Source: Paracoccus beibuensis (GTDB taxonomy: Bacteria > Pseudomonadota > Alphaproteobacteria > Rhodobacterales > Rhodobacteraceae). From it: 64,000 nt of DNA. Below the pieces are notes generated by a model that was not told the origin of the DNA, did no database searches, and saw nothing but the letters and a program-made list of their open reading frames with translations. Where the stretch lies: the NCBI RefSeq assembly GCF_026162625.1, contig NZ_JAOTBD010000006.1, forward strand, positions 1-64,000, in the 5' to 3' direction. The translations under genes and the position numbers were made by a program. Positions 17,389 through 27,155 of this stretch are shown here, in pieces. Every line of letters starts with the position of its first letter. Position 1 is the stretch's first letter.

Positions 17389-18551
17389 CTTGCCACGGGC
17401 TCGGTTGCTGTGATCAGCGGCTTGCCGTTGCGTTGGTGCCGGGCGAGCATCTGCCGCACCTGGCGCCCGCCGGGTACGGGGCGCGCGAACGGCAGGGGAC
17501 CGTCGGCCAGCCGGGGCAGCGCGGCCCGGATCTGCCGCCTCTGGATGTCCGAATAGGCCAGAAGGGCGACGGGGCCCGGATACAGGCTTTCGGTCCATGC
17601 GCCCTCGGCGTCGATGATATCGTGACCGTCAACGAGGATGTGCCAATAGCGGATAGCGGTGACGTCGCGCCGGACCAAGATCCCTGGTTGCCCGACCAGG
17701 TGACGGGCAGCGACCAGCGCCTCGGGGTTTCCGAACATCCGCGCTACGATGGGCGACCGGATCAGCACCCGGTGCTGGGGCGACACCATCATGTCGCGCC
17801 GCGGCTGCCCATCGCCTAGCGCCCCCGCGGCGATCAGCACAGGCCGATCCTGAGGTCTCAGGTCCAGATGCAGGGGGTCCGCAAGCCGGCTGCCGATCCA
17901 GAGGATGGGCCGCAACCCGTGATCCAGGGTCGCGACAAGGTCGCCAACCTGCAAACTTTCCACGGGCCGGAAATCTGTCGCCGTTCTGATCCGGGTCCCG
18001 TGTCCGAAACAGGCGGCGGCATAGGCTACGTTGTCGTCCGTGCTGCTCATCGAGCGGACCTTGCTGAAACTGTAGGACAGGTTCTGGTCGAACTTCGGAT
18101 AGACCTGAACCCCGTCCACCAGGCGCGGCACGGGCAGCACCAGGACGGAATGGCGGTCACCCAGTTCCGCCCCCAACCCACCGGAGACGAAAGTGCGCGG
18201 AAAGACCATGACGAACTGGTCGACGACCGGTGTTCCGGCCGCGTCGAGCCTGGTCGGGCCGGACATCACGGAACCAATGAAGTTCGACAGCTGTGTGCCA
18301 GGAAGAAGGGTCGTTTCGGACAGCCCGTAGCCGAAGGTGGCGGGCGCGGCCAGCCGCTGATCCGTTTCCTCGGGCGAGTACCTGCCGCTTTCAAAGAAGC
18401 TGTCTTCGTCGCTGAGCGTGATCTCGGACCGCGTGGCCTGCGACATGTTCACGGGGGCCGTGCTGTTCGCCCACGGTGCGTAGTTGGAAGGCGACGAGGA
18501 TCCCACCGGGATTACATTGCTGAACGTCAGTACGGTAATCTTGAACAGCAT
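17385..18551 (-). CDS. Hint (Hedgehog/intein) domain-containing protein
   Basis: A 388-residue protein with an uncharacterised N-terminal half and a Hint domain starting at Cys in AACFGHGTRIRTATDF, followed by VESLQVGDLVATLDHG and the MMVSPQHRVLIRSP block. This is the Hint_2 arrangement common in Rhodobacteraceae exported or surface proteins. A classical intein C-terminal HN-Cys junction is not present, so self-cleavage rather than splicing is the likely chemistry, if any. The start at 18551 (MLFKITVLTF) is preferred to a TTG at 18602. No clear Sec signal peptide is seen. Function is unknown. Confidence 0.8.
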   Translation of the reverse strand: MLFKITVLTFSNVIPVGSSSPSNYAPWANSTAPVNMSQATRSEITLSDEDSFFESGRYSPEETDQRLAAPATFGYGLSETTLLPGTQLSNFIGSVMSGPTRLDAAGTPVVDQFVMVFPRTFVSGGLGAELGDRHSVLVLPVPRLVDGVQVYPKFDQNLSYSFSKVRSMSSTDDNVAYAAACFGHGTRIRTATDFRPVESLQVGDLVATLDHGLRPILWIGSRLADPLHLDLRPQDRPVLIAAGALGDGQPRRDMMVSPQHRVLIRSPIVARMFGNPEALVAARHLVGQPGILVRRDVTAIRYWHILVDGHDIIDAEGAWTESLYPGPVALLAYSDIQRRQIRAALPRLADGPLPFARPVPGGRQVRQMLARHQRNGKPLITATEPVAS

Positions 18552-18631
18552 TCGGAACCCTTGCGGACGATCGTCCGGTGACCTTGTCTGAAGCTGGTTC
18601 AAACACTTAGGTCACACGGGTTAACCAAAGG

Positions 18632-19609
18632 TTAACGCGAGTCCGCCGAGGTTCCCCTTTCGCGATAGGGCGTGCTGCCGTATTGGGCACGGTAGCATTT
18701 GGAGAAATGCGATGGGCTGGAAAAGCCCGACGCCAGCGCGATCTCGATGATCGACAGCTCGGTCTGCATCAGCAGATTGCGGGCTCGGGCCAGGCGCGTC
18801 TCCATGTAGTACCGCTTGGGGCTGCGGTTCAGATAGCGGCGGAACAGCCGCTCCAGCTGGCGGGTCGACATCCCCGCATCGGTGGCCAGTTGCGCCGGGC
18901 TGATCGGCTCCTCGAGGTTCGCCTCGATCCGCGAAATGACGGCGGCAAGCCGTGGGTGGCGCACGCCGATCCGGGTGGGAATCGACAGGCGCTGGCGGTC
19001 CTGGTTGGTGCGGATCGCGGTGTGAAGCATCTGGTCGGCCACGTCGGCGGCCAGTGCGTCGCCTTGCGCCTCGGCGATCAGGTGCAGCATCAGGTCGATG
19101 CTCGACGTGCCGCCGGCGGCTGTCAGCCGGTTTCCGTCATGCACGAAGACCGACCGGAAAAGGTCGACCTGGGGGAAGGCTTCGGCAAAACCATCGTGGT
19201 TTTCCCAGTGGATCGTCGCCTTGCGCTGGTCCAGGAGTCCGGCCTCGGCCAGAACCCACGACCCCGTGCAGACGGCGCCCATTGCCGCACCTCCGCGCGC
19301 CTGGCGACGCAGCCAGGCCAGAACCGGGCGCGTCGCCTCGCGGGCGATCTCGGTGCCGCCGCAGACGATCACGACCTCGTCGCGGCCGGGCGGGGGCGCG
19401 TCGGTATCCAGCCCCGCGTCGACCAGCACCCGCGTGCCGTTCGAACAGACCGCGAGATCGCCATGAGGCCCGACAAGGCGCCAGTCGAACAGCGTCTGCC
19501 CAGATGCGCGGTTCGCCAGCCGCAGGGGTTCTATCGCCGCCGTGAACGGCAGCATCGTGAAGCGGTCTAGCAGCAGGAAGGTAAAGCGGCGCGGTTTCTC
19601 GGATGGCAT
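18632..19609 (-). CDS. GlxA-type AraC family transcriptional regulator
   Basis: A 325-residue regulator with an N-terminal DJ-1/PfpI-like amidase fold ([20 protein letters not shown], then [16 protein letters not shown] with the nucleophile-elbow Cys) and a C-terminal AraC HTH ([19 protein letters not shown] and [20 protein letters not shown]). Proteins of this layout include regulators of glycine betaine, carnitine and choline use, but no such genes are adjacent. The ATG at 19609 is preferred; a TTG at 19669 would add 20 residues. The ligand is unknown. Confidence 0.9.
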   Translation of the reverse strand: MPSEKPRRFTFLLLDRFTMLPFTAAIEPLRLANRASGQTLFDWRLVGPHGDLAVCSNGTRVLVDAGLDTDAPPPGRDEVVIVCGGTEIAREATRPVLAWLRRQARGGAAMGAVCTGSWVLAEAGLLDQRKATIHWENHDGFAEAFPQVDLFRSVFVHDGNRLTAAGGTSSIDLMLHLIAEAQGDALAADVADQMLHTAIRTNQDRQRLSIPTRIGVRHPRLAAVISRIEANLEEPISPAQLATDAGMSTRQLERLFRRYLNRSPKRYYMETRLARARNLLMQTELSIIEIALASGFSSPSHFSKCYRAQYGSTPYRERGTSADSR

Positions 19610-19759
19610 CTGGCTATCTGGCTGTGCGGTTGCGTCCGGCACCCAAACAGGCTTTGGCGTCCCCGGCAAGCACAGGTTGCATGGCCGGTTGCGGCTAGGC
19701 CTTTCCCTGCTGGTCGTTCACGACTATATGTGCGCGACCATTTCCAAGGAGCGCAGGAT

Positions 19760-21169
19760 ATGACGCAGGAGAACCGCAAGACCGTCGCCACCCAGACCTG
19801 GGACAAGGCCGGCTGGCGCGCCTATCCGCGCGTCCAGATGCCCGAATATACTGATCCCGCGGCCTTGTCGGCGGTTGAATCGCAACTGCGCCGCTATCCC
19901 CCGCTGGTCTTCGCCGGAGAGGCGCGCCGTCTGAAGGCACAGCTGGCCGATGTCGCGGCGGGCCGAGGCTTCCTGCTGCAGGGTGGCGACTGCGCCGAGA
20001 GCTTCAGCGAATTCAGCGCCGACAACCTGCGTGACACGTTCAAGGTGCTGCTGCAGATGGCGGTCGTTCTGACCTGGGGCGCGCAGATGCCCGTCGTCAA
20101 GGTCGGTCGCATGGCGGGCCAGTTTGCCAAGCCGCGCAGTGCCCCCACCGAAGTCATCGGCGGCGTGGAACTGCCCAGCTATCGCGGCGACATCGTCAAC
20201 GGCTTCGACTTCACCGCAGAGTCGCGCATCCCCGACCCGCAGCGGATGCTGGCGGCCTATACCCAGGCGGCCGCGTCGCTGAATCTGCTCCGCGCCTTTT
20301 CGACCGGCGGGTTTGCCGACATGCACCGTGTCCAGAGCTGGATCGCCGATTTCGTGGGCGGTCCCGAGGCGGCGAAGTATCGCGACATCGCCGGCCGCAT
20401 CAGCGACGCGATGGCCTTCATGCAGGCGGCTGGCGTGACTTCGGACACGGCGCACCAGCTGTCCAAGGTCGATTTCTATACCAGCCACGAGGCGCTGCTT
20501 CTGGAATACGAAGAGGCGCTGGCGCGGACGGATTCGACGACGGGTATGCCAATCGCGGGGTCCGGCCACATGATCTGGATCGGCGACCGCACCCGACAGC
20601 CGGACGGCGCGCATGTGGAATTCTGCCGCGGCGTTCAGAACCCGATCGGGTTGAAATGCGGCCCGACCACGACGGCCGACGATCTCAAGGTGCTGATGTC
20701 CAGGCTGAACCCGGAGAACGAACCCGGTCGCCTGACCCTGATCGCGCGCTTCGGTGCGGGCAAGGTCGGCGACCACCTGCCGCGTCTGGTCAAGGCGGTG
20801 CAGGAGGAAGGCGCCAATGTCCTCTGGTCTTGCGACCCGATGCACGGCAACGTCATCAAGTCCTCGACCGGCTACAAGACGCGGGCCTTCGACTCGATCC
20901 TGCGCGAGGTGCGGGAGTTCTTTGGCGTCCACAAGGCCGAAGGCACGATCCCCGGCGGCGTGCATTTCGAAATGACCGGCCAGGACGTGACCGAATGCAC
21001 CGGCGGCGTGCGCGCGGTCACCGACGAAGATCTGTCGGACCGTTACCACACCGCCTGCGATCCCCGCCTGAACGCCAGCCAATCGCTGGAACTGGCCTTC
21101 CTGGTGGCCGAGGAGCTTCGCGACCGGCGTGAAAGTGCCGCGCCCCAGCGGGCGGGGGCAGCGATCTGA
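19760..21169 (+). CDS. Class II 3-deoxy-7-phosphoheptulonate (DAHP) synthase
   Basis: A 469-residue enzyme condensing PEP and erythrose-4-phosphate, the first step of the shikimate pathway. The class II (plant-type) family is identified by [49 protein letters not shown] and [18 protein letters not shown]. The start at 19760 follows AAGGAGCGCAGG; an earlier ATG at 19730 lies before this ribosome-binding site. It is a single gene between divergent and convergent neighbours; aroK and aroB are about 8 kb downstream, on the same strand but not in one operon. Confidence 0.96.
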   Translation: MTQENRKTVATQTWDKAGWRAYPRVQMPEYTDPAALSAVESQLRRYPPLVFAGEARRLKAQLADVAAGRGFLLQGGDCAESFSEFSADNLRDTFKVLLQMAVVLTWGAQMPVVKVGRMAGQFAKPRSAPTEVIGGVELPSYRGDIVNGFDFTAESRIPDPQRMLAAYTQAAASLNLLRAFSTGGFADMHRVQSWIADFVGGPEAAKYRDIAGRISDAMAFMQAAGVTSDTAHQLSKVDFYTSHEALLLEYEEALARTDSTTGMPIAGSGHMIWIGDRTRQPDGAHVEFCRGVQNPIGLKCGPTTTADDLKVLMSRLNPENEPGRLTLIARFGAGKVGDHLPRLVKAVQEEGANVLWSCDPMHGNVIKSSTGYKTRAFDSILREVREFFGVHKAEGTIPGGVHFEMTGQDVTECTGGVRAVTDEDLSDRYHTACDPRLNASQSLELAFLVAEELRDRRESAAPQRAGAAI

Positions 21170-21203
21170 ACCCGTCACGGTCCGGGACAGCGCCTGGGCC
21201 GTT

Positions 21204-22073
21204 TCACTTCCAGCGGCGGTGGATCCAGAACCACTGGTCCATGTGGCGCCTGACCAGCATCTCCAGGTCGTCGTTCAGTGCCTGCATCATCGCCCGCGGC
21301 TCGTCCGGGGCGACCGGTGAGCCGACGTGGACGCGAAAGCTCAGCCCGTCCGGCTGACGGATGCCCGCGATCGGCAGCAGCAACGCATCGTATCGGCGCG
21401 CCAGTTCCGCAGGCGTCAGCACGGTCTTGGTCGGCAGGTCGAAGAACCGCAACTCGGCGCCGTCATGATCGTATTGATCGAACCCCAGCGCCAGCCAGCC
21501 TCCGCCCCGCAGAAAGCGCAGCATCGATGCAAGTCCTGAGCGGCCGCGCGGAAACAGCGGCTCTGCGATGGCGGTAATGGCGGGGACGTAGTGGCGGTTG
21601 AACGCCTCGTTGTTCATCGGACGATAAAGCGCGCCGACCGGCCAGCCGCGCCCCGACAGCGCGGCGCGCATCGCGTCGTAGTTGCCGAAATGCGCGCAGG
21701 CGAGGATCACCGGACGGCCGCTGTGAAGCGCCTCCTCCAGTGCGGCCAGCCCCGGCCCCTCCATAGGGTCGGCGGCACGGATACGGGACGTGAAGGCGTC
21801 GCCGGAATAAATCTCGGCCAGGCTGCGCCCCGCATTCGCGGGCACGGCGCGGACCAGCGCCTCGGTCTCGGCCGGCGACAGGTCGGGTCGCGCAAGCTGA
21901 AGGTTGTCGCGGATCCTCCGCCGCCATCCGGCCAGCGGCGCGACCACATGCGCGAACACCCATCCCATCGCCGGAACCCGGCGGTGGTAGGGCAGAAGCC
22001 GTGCAACGCTCATCACGCCCAGAAAGACGCCGTTGGCAAGTCGGTCGGTCAGCGTGGGTCGGTCGTCGCGCAT
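21204..22073 (-). CDS. Lysophospholipid/lauroyl acyltransferase (LpxL/HtrB family)
   Basis: A 289-residue inner-membrane-associated acyltransferase. It has an N-terminal hydrophobic stretch (FLGVMSVARLLPYHRRVPAM), the catalytic HX4D motif in ILACAHFGNYDAMRAALS, the LYRPMNNEAFNRH substrate-binding block and FPRGRSGLASMLRFL. This matches late acyltransferases of lipid A synthesis. It lies downstream of the EamA gene with a 25-bp overlap, so both are probably co-transcribed. The acyl donor and exact acceptor are unknown. Confidence 0.85.
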   Translation of the reverse strand: MRDDRPTLTDRLANGVFLGVMSVARLLPYHRRVPAMGWVFAHVVAPLAGWRRRIRDNLQLARPDLSPAETEALVRAVPANAGRSLAEIYSGDAFTSRIRAADPMEGPGLAALEEALHSGRPVILACAHFGNYDAMRAALSGRGWPVGALYRPMNNEAFNRHYVPAITAIAEPLFPRGRSGLASMLRFLRGGGWLALGFDQYDHDGAELRFFDLPTKTVLTPAELARRYDALLLPIAGIRQPDGLSFRVHVGSPVAPDEPRAMMQALNDDLEMLVRRHMDQWFWIHRRWK

Positions 22074-22993
22074 GCATCCTCTTGTGCCGCGCGGGCCTCG
22101 CGCGACCAGACGTAAAGGCCCGCAGCGACGATAACTGTCGCACCGGCGATGGTCCACAGGTCGGGCAGCTGTCCAAAGAACAACCAGCCCCAGAGTCCGG
22201 CCCAGACCAGGCCGGTATAACCGAAGGGCGCCAGCGCCCCTGCCTCGGCCACGCTGAAGGCGCGGACCAGCAGGTACTGGCTGGTCGTGCCGAACGCCGC
22301 CAGCAGCGCGAAGATCCAAAGATCGCCCGGTGCGATGGGCTGCCAGACGAAGGGCACCACCAGGGTCGAGACGATGCTGCCGACCACGGCCGACCAGAGG
22401 ACCGAGGTCGAGGCCGCATCGCTGCGCACGATGCGCGTCAGCAGAGCCCCCGCAGCGAAGGTGAAGGCCCCCGCCAGGGGCAGCAGCGCCGCCGGCTGGA
22501 AGACCCCGAAGCCGGGCCGGATGATCAACAGCGCCCCCAGAAGCGCCGCCGCGATGCCGGCAATGCGTCGCGGGCCGATGTTCTCGTGAAGGAAGACGGC
22601 CGCCCCCAGGGTGATCAATACCGGGTTCAGGTCCATGATCGCGGTCGCCTCGGCCAGCCCGATATACTGCAGGGACGTGAAGAACAGCCCCACCGACCCA
22701 AGCTGCATCGCCGCACGGCCCAGCTGTGCCACCGGGTGCCGCGTCCGCAGAAGCGGGAACATGGCCCCGCGGAAGATCAGGACGAAGATCAGAAGGTTCC
22801 CGATGAAGCGTGCCCAGATCACCTGCGCCGGATGATAGATCTGCGTCAGATGCTTCGCCGTCGCATCCATGAGCGTGAAGCCCAGGATCGCCGCCAGTAG
22901 CAGCGCGATGCCAAGCGCCTGTTCCGAACCCGGCCGCCGCAGCCCGTTCCGGTCATGGCGCATCAGCGCAAATCCGCGCGCGAGGGCGCGCAT
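22049..22993 (-). CDS. EamA-family (DMT) transporter
   Basis: A 314-residue integral membrane protein with ten hydrophobic segments arranged as two EamA repeats. The first begins ALGIALLLAAILGFTLMDA, the second LLPLAGAFTFAAGALLTRI. The end of repeat 1 has the SLQYIGLAEATAIMDLNPVL signature typical of the family. The substrate (often amino acids, sugars or drugs) is unknown. The start at 22991-22993 is the first ATG after the transketolase remnant; a second ATG ten codons on is possible. It overlaps the acyltransferase gene by 25 bp. Confidence 0.88.
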   Translation of the reverse strand: MRALARGFALMRHDRNGLRRPGSEQALGIALLLAAILGFTLMDATAKHLTQIYHPAQVIWARFIGNLLIFVLIFRGAMFPLLRTRHPVAQLGRAAMQLGSVGLFFTSLQYIGLAEATAIMDLNPVLITLGAAVFLHENIGPRRIAGIAAALLGALLIIRPGFGVFQPAALLPLAGAFTFAAGALLTRIVRSDAASTSVLWSAVVGSIVSTLVVPFVWQPIAPGDLWIFALLAAFGTTSQYLLVRAFSVAEAGALAPFGYTGLVWAGLWGWLFFGQLPDLWTIAGATVIVAAGLYVWSREARAAQEDACATTDPR

Positions 22994-23075
22994 CAGGTTG
23001 TGACCCGGCGGCTGTTCGCGACAGGAAAAACCGAGTTCTTCGTCACCCGAATGCCGTCGATGGTGATATTGCGCG

Positions 23076-24776
23076 TCACAGAAAGACCTTGGCGCGTGCG
23101 ACGACAGTCTCGCTCGTGACGCCGAAACTTTCGTAGGGTTCTGCGGCCCGAGGCGCCAAAGCCGTCCATGCCGATGAGGGCCGATGCCGCCTCCGACCCG
23201 CCTTCGCCCAGAAGCAGCCAATCCCAAGGCTGGCAATGGCGGCATCGATGGCGATGCGGACGGTTCCAGCGGGAAGGACCTCGGCCCGGCAATCGCGGTC
23301 CTGCTCGCGGAAAAGCACCATCGAGGGGACGGACACGACGCGCGTGGCGATACCTTCGGCCTCGAGCGTCTCACGGGCGGCGATGGTGATCTCGATTTCC
23401 GACCCGGTCGCCACCGGGATGACCCGGGGGCGTTCGCCGACCGCCTCACGCAGGATGTAGGCGCCCTTGGCGGTCAGGTTATCCGCGGTCTCGCGACGCA
23501 AGGTCGGAAGGTTCTGGCGCGACAGGGTCATCACCGTGGGCGTGCTGTCCTGCGACAACGCGATCTGCCAGGCCTCGGCGGTTTCGATCTGGTCACAGGG
23601 GCGCAGCATCAGCGTGTTCGGTGTCGCGCGACAGTTGGCCAGATGCTCGACCGGTTGATGCGTCGGGCCGTCCTTGCCCAGGCCGATGCTGTCATGGGTC
23701 ATGACATAGACGACCGGCAGGCCCATCAGGGCCGACAGCCGCATCGCACCGCCGGCATAATCGGTGAAGGTCAGGAACGTGCCGCCATAGGGACGGAAGC
23801 CGCCATGCAGCCGGATGCCGTTCATCGCCGCCGCCATGCCGTGTTCGCGGATGCCATAGTGCAAATAGCGGCCCTTGCGATTGTCGGGACTGAAGACGCC
23901 CTGGCCGCCGGTCCTGGTGTTGTTCGACCCCGTCAGGTCGGCCGAGCCGCCGAAGGTCTCGGGCATCTCGGCATTAAGCACCTCCAGCACGTTCTCGCTT
24001 GCCTTGCGCGCGGCGAGCTTGGGCTGGGTTTCCAGCGTCTGTGCCCTGAACGCGGCGACGACGGCCTGAAGCCTTGGGTTTGGGTCGTTGCCGATGCGGC
24101 TGGCGAAGTCGTCGCGGTGGTCCGACGACAGCGCGTCCACGCGCTCGTTCCAGCCCGCCCGGGCCTGTGCGCCACGCTGGCCGATCGCGCGCCATTCTGT
24201 CTGGGTCTCGTCCAAGATCTCGAAGGGCGCCGCGCTCCAGCCATAGGCCAAGCGGGCTGCCGCGATCTCGTCGGCGCCAAGAGGCGAGCCATGGGCCTTG
24301 CTGCTGTCGGCCTTGTTGGGCGCGCCAAAGCCGATGATGGTCTTGCAGTCGACCAGCACGGAGCGACGGTCGTCCTGCTTGGTTTCGGTCAGGGCGCGGT
24401 TGCTATCTGCGGCGTCATGGCCGTCGCAGGACAGGACGCGCCAGCCGGCTGCGGCGAAGCGGGCGCGCTGGTCGGTGCGGTGGGATAGGCTGACCCGCCC
24501 GTCGATGGTGATGTCGTTGTTGTCCCGCAGGACGATCAGGCACCCCAGCTTCTGGTGGCCCGCCAATGCGATGGCTTCGTGGCTGATGCCTTCCATCAGG
24601 CAGCCGTCGCCGGCGATGACCCAGGTGCGGTGATCGGTGGCGACATCGGCCATGCCCATCGGCATGCCCGGGTGGCCAGAGTTCGCGGCCTCGACCGCGT
24701 CCATGGCCAGAGCGCGGATCGCGCTGGCCAGGTTCCAGTGGTCAGGGTCGGCCAGGCGGCGGGCGGCGATGTCCAT
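23076..24776 (-). pseudogene. Transketolase remnant with internal deletion and frameshifted segment
   Basis: The frame is open for 566 residues but is not a full transketolase (about 660). After [16 protein letters not shown] it jumps to [15 protein letters not shown], losing roughly 95 residues that include the GHG and GPLGQG diphosphate/substrate motifs. Near the end about 30 residues are out of frame: [11 protein letters not shown] and [10 protein letters not shown] appear in the next frame before the original frame returns with [16 protein letters not shown]. The GDG thiamine-diphosphate motif, the catalytic Glu region ([14 protein letters not shown]) and [20 protein letters not shown] remain. 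Transketolase activity is very unlikely; a functional copy is presumably elsewhere. Confidence 0.85.
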
Positions 24777-24853
24777 GAAAGGAACCTTGCGGGAGAGATA
24801 TCTTCTGCCGTGTTAGGTCCAGCCGCACGGCGTTGCAAGCCGCGGGGCCCCCG

Positions 24854-26176
24854 TCACGTCTGCGCCACGCGCGCCAGCGGCCGGATGCGCAGGCGGGTGA
24901 TGCGGTTCTCGCGCCGCGTCACGACCTCGAAGCGATAGCCGTGAAAGCTGAAGACCTGCCCTTGTTCGGGGATCGACTGCGCCATGTGGATCACAAGCCC
25001 GGCCACCGTGTTCGCCTCGTCATCGGGCAGGTTCCAGTCCAGCTGGCGGTTCAGGTCGCGGATGGTCATGCCGCCTTCCACCAGGTAGTCGCCCTGGGCA
25101 TTGGGTTTCAGTGTCTGGTCGGCCTCGGTGTCATGCTCATCGGCGATCTCGCCGACGATTTCCTCGATGATGTCTTCCAGCGTGATCAGGCCGCGCAGGC
25201 TGCCGTATTCGTCGACGACCAGCGCAAAGTGGGTCCGCCGTTTCAGGAACTCGCGCATCTGTTCGTCCAGTGCGCTGGTTTCGGGCACGAAATAGGGCGG
25301 CATCACCACGGCCAACACGTCGAAGCGACGGGCGGCAGCGGGATCGCCGGCGTCCCGCACGGCGCGGTTCACAGCGCGCAGCAGGTCCTTGGCATGGATC
25401 ACGCCGACGATGTTCTCTCGTTCCGCGCGATAGACCGGCAGGCGGGTGTGCGGGCTGGCCAGCACCGTCTCGAGGATCTTTTCCGGCGGCAGTTCGGCGT
25501 CGATCATCTGGATCTCGCTGCGGTGACGCATGATCTCCTCGACGGTGCGGTTGCCCAGGTCCAGCGCGCCCAGAAGGCGGTCCCGGTCTTCCTTGTTGAC
25601 GGCGCCGGCGGCATGACCGATCGACAGCGCGCCTTCGATCTCTTCCTCGATCGAGAACATGTGGCTGCCCGGATCGGTCTTCAGGCCGAAGATGGACAGG
25701 ATGGCGCGAACGATCAGGCGCACGATGCTGACGATGGGCGACAGAACGATGGTCAGGAACCGGATCGGCCGCGCGACGCGGCTGGCGACGCTTTCGGGAG
25801 AGGAGATGGCGTAGGTCTTGGGCATCACCTCGGAAAAGATCAGCACTAGCACGGTCATGACCAGCGTTGCGATGGCTACGCCGCTTCCGCCGATCAGGCG
25901 CGTGAAGATCGCCGTCGCGAGGCTGGCTGACAGGATGTTGACGACGTTGTTGCCAAGAAGGATCGCACCGATCAGCCGTTCGCTGTCGCCCGTGATGTGC
26001 AACGCGGCCTTGGCCCCGGCGTCGCCACGATCGGCGCGGGACCGCAGCTTGGCCTTGCTGGCCGCCGTCAGCGCCGTTTCCGACCCCGAAAAGAAGGCCG
26101 ACATCATCAGCAGCACGAGGATCGCCGCAGCGGTCAGCCACAGCGCGGCATCGAAGGTATTCGAGGGATCGTCCAT
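24854..26176 (-). CDS. CNNM/CBS-pair membrane protein (hemolysin/CorC family)
   Basis: A 440-residue membrane protein. An N-terminal DUF21/CNNM domain holds hydrophobic segments LTAAAILVLLMMSAFFSGSE, AIATLVMTVLVLIFSEVMPK and FLTIVLSPIVSIVRLIV. A pair of CBS domains follows (HRSEIQMIDAELPPEKI and HFALVVDEYGSLRGLITLED), and then a C-terminal CorC_HlyC domain (GDYLVEGGMTIRDLNRQLDW). Family members are proposed Mg2+/Co2+ transport or efflux proteins; the hemolysin label is historical. It is in the same direction as xerD, 10 bp downstream of it, a common pairing in Rhodobacteraceae. Confidence 0.93.
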   Translation of the reverse strand: MDDPSNTFDAALWLTAAAILVLLMMSAFFSGSETALTAASKAKLRSRADRGDAGAKAALHITGDSERLIGAILLGNNVVNILSASLATAIFTRLIGGSGVAIATLVMTVLVLIFSEVMPKTYAISSPESVASRVARPIRFLTIVLSPIVSIVRLIVRAILSIFGLKTDPGSHMFSIEEEIEGALSIGHAAGAVNKEDRDRLLGALDLGNRTVEEIMRHRSEIQMIDAELPPEKILETVLASPHTRLPVYRAERENIVGVIHAKDLLRAVNRAVRDAGDPAAARRFDVLAVVMPPYFVPETSALDEQMREFLKRRTHFALVVDEYGSLRGLITLEDIIEEIVGEIADEHDTEADQTLKPNAQGDYLVEGGMTIRDLNRQLDWNLPDDEANTVAGLVIHMAQSIPEQGQVFSFHGYRFEVVTRRENRITRLRIRPLARVAQT

Positions 26177-26186
26177 GGGTCCTTGT

Positions 26187-27155
26187 TCAGTTCGAGGGTT
26201 CGGAGGGCGGCGTCGCCGATGAAACGCTCGCCAACGGGTGGTGGTTCAGGACAAGATCGCGCATGCGCTGGTCAAGGACATGCGTATAAATTTCAGTCGT
26301 GCCCAGGTCCGCATGGCCCAGCAGCATCTGGATGCTGCGCAGGTCGGCGCCGCCCTCCAGCAGGTGGGTCGCAAAGGCGTGGCGGATCACGTGCGGCGTG
26401 ACGCAGGACGGGTCCAGCCCCGCTGCGACCGCCATCTGGTGCAGCAGGCGCGAAAAGCTCTGCCGTGGCAGGTGTCCGGTGGCGCCGGGCGCGGGGAACA
26501 GCCAGCGCCCGCCACGCCCGGCCAGCAGGCGATAGAGCGGGCTGCCCTGGGGCGCGGCGTCGCGCTGTTCCAGCCAGGCGCGCAGCGCCGCGCGCGCAGG
26601 CTCGCCTAGGGGCACCAGGCGGTCCTTGTCGCCCTTGCCGCGCACGACAAGAACCGTGGGATCGCCACGGCAACCCGCGACCGGCAGGGTCACAAGCTCA
26701 CTGACGCGCATGCCCGTGGCATAGAGCATCTCGATGAGGCAGGTGTTGCGCGTGCGGTCCAGCGCGGTCCGGCCGATTGCGGGTGCGGCGGCCAGAAGCG
26801 CATCGACTTCGGGCCGTGTCAGGGTCTTCGGCAGGCGGTGGGCCCGCCCCGGGCCGGAAATGCGGATCGCGGGATCGTCGTCCCGCCAGCCTTCCTCCAG
26901 CGCGAAGCGGGTGAACTGGCGCACGGCCGACAGGCGACGGGCGCGGGTGGCGCGCGACAGACCCTGCGCGTCGCAGAAGGACAGGTAATCCTCGACCTGT
27001 TCGCGCGTCAGGCCCGCCAGCGCCAAACCGCGCCCCGACAGCCAGTCGGACAGGTCCCGCAGGTCGCGGCCATAGGCGAGAAGCGTGTTGCGTGCGGCCC
27101 CCGCCTCGGCCGCCTGCGCATCCAGAAAGGCCGAGATGGCGTGATGATCGTTCAT
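26187..27155 (-). CDS. xerD: Site-specific tyrosine recombinase XerD
   Basis: A 322-residue recombinase that, with XerC, resolves chromosome dimers at dif. The N-terminal SAM-like core-binding domain (FLDAQAAEAGAARNTLLAYG) is followed by the catalytic domain with all active residues: Arg in YATGMRVSELVTLPV, Lys in VRGKGDKDRLVPLG, His/Arg in VIRHAFATHLLEGGADLRS, His in MLLGHADLGTT and the nucleophile Tyr in EIYTHVLDQRM. Length is slightly above average because of an Ala/Pro-rich loop. It overlaps the upstream unknown gene by 4 bp and is probably in its operon. Confidence 0.93.
   Translation of the reverse strand: MNDHHAISAFLDAQAAEAGAARNTLLAYGRDLRDLSDWLSGRGLALAGLTREQVEDYLSFCDAQGLSRATRARRLSAVRQFTRFALEEGWRDDDPAIRISGPGRAHRLPKTLTRPEVDALLAAAPAIGRTALDRTRNTCLIEMLYATGMRVSELVTLPVAGCRGDPTVLVVRGKGDKDRLVPLGEPARAALRAWLEQRDAAPQGSPLYRLLAGRGGRWLFPAPGATGHLPRQSFSRLLHQMAVAAGLDPSCVTPHVIRHAFATHLLEGGADLRSIQMLLGHADLGTTEIYTHVLDQRMRDLVLNHHPLASVSSATPPSEPSN

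Noticed and set aside
17385-18551. Intein in a host protein
   Set aside because: The Hint domain is C-terminal to an unknown domain with no C-extein and no terminal His-Asn junction, so it is not a splicing intein.
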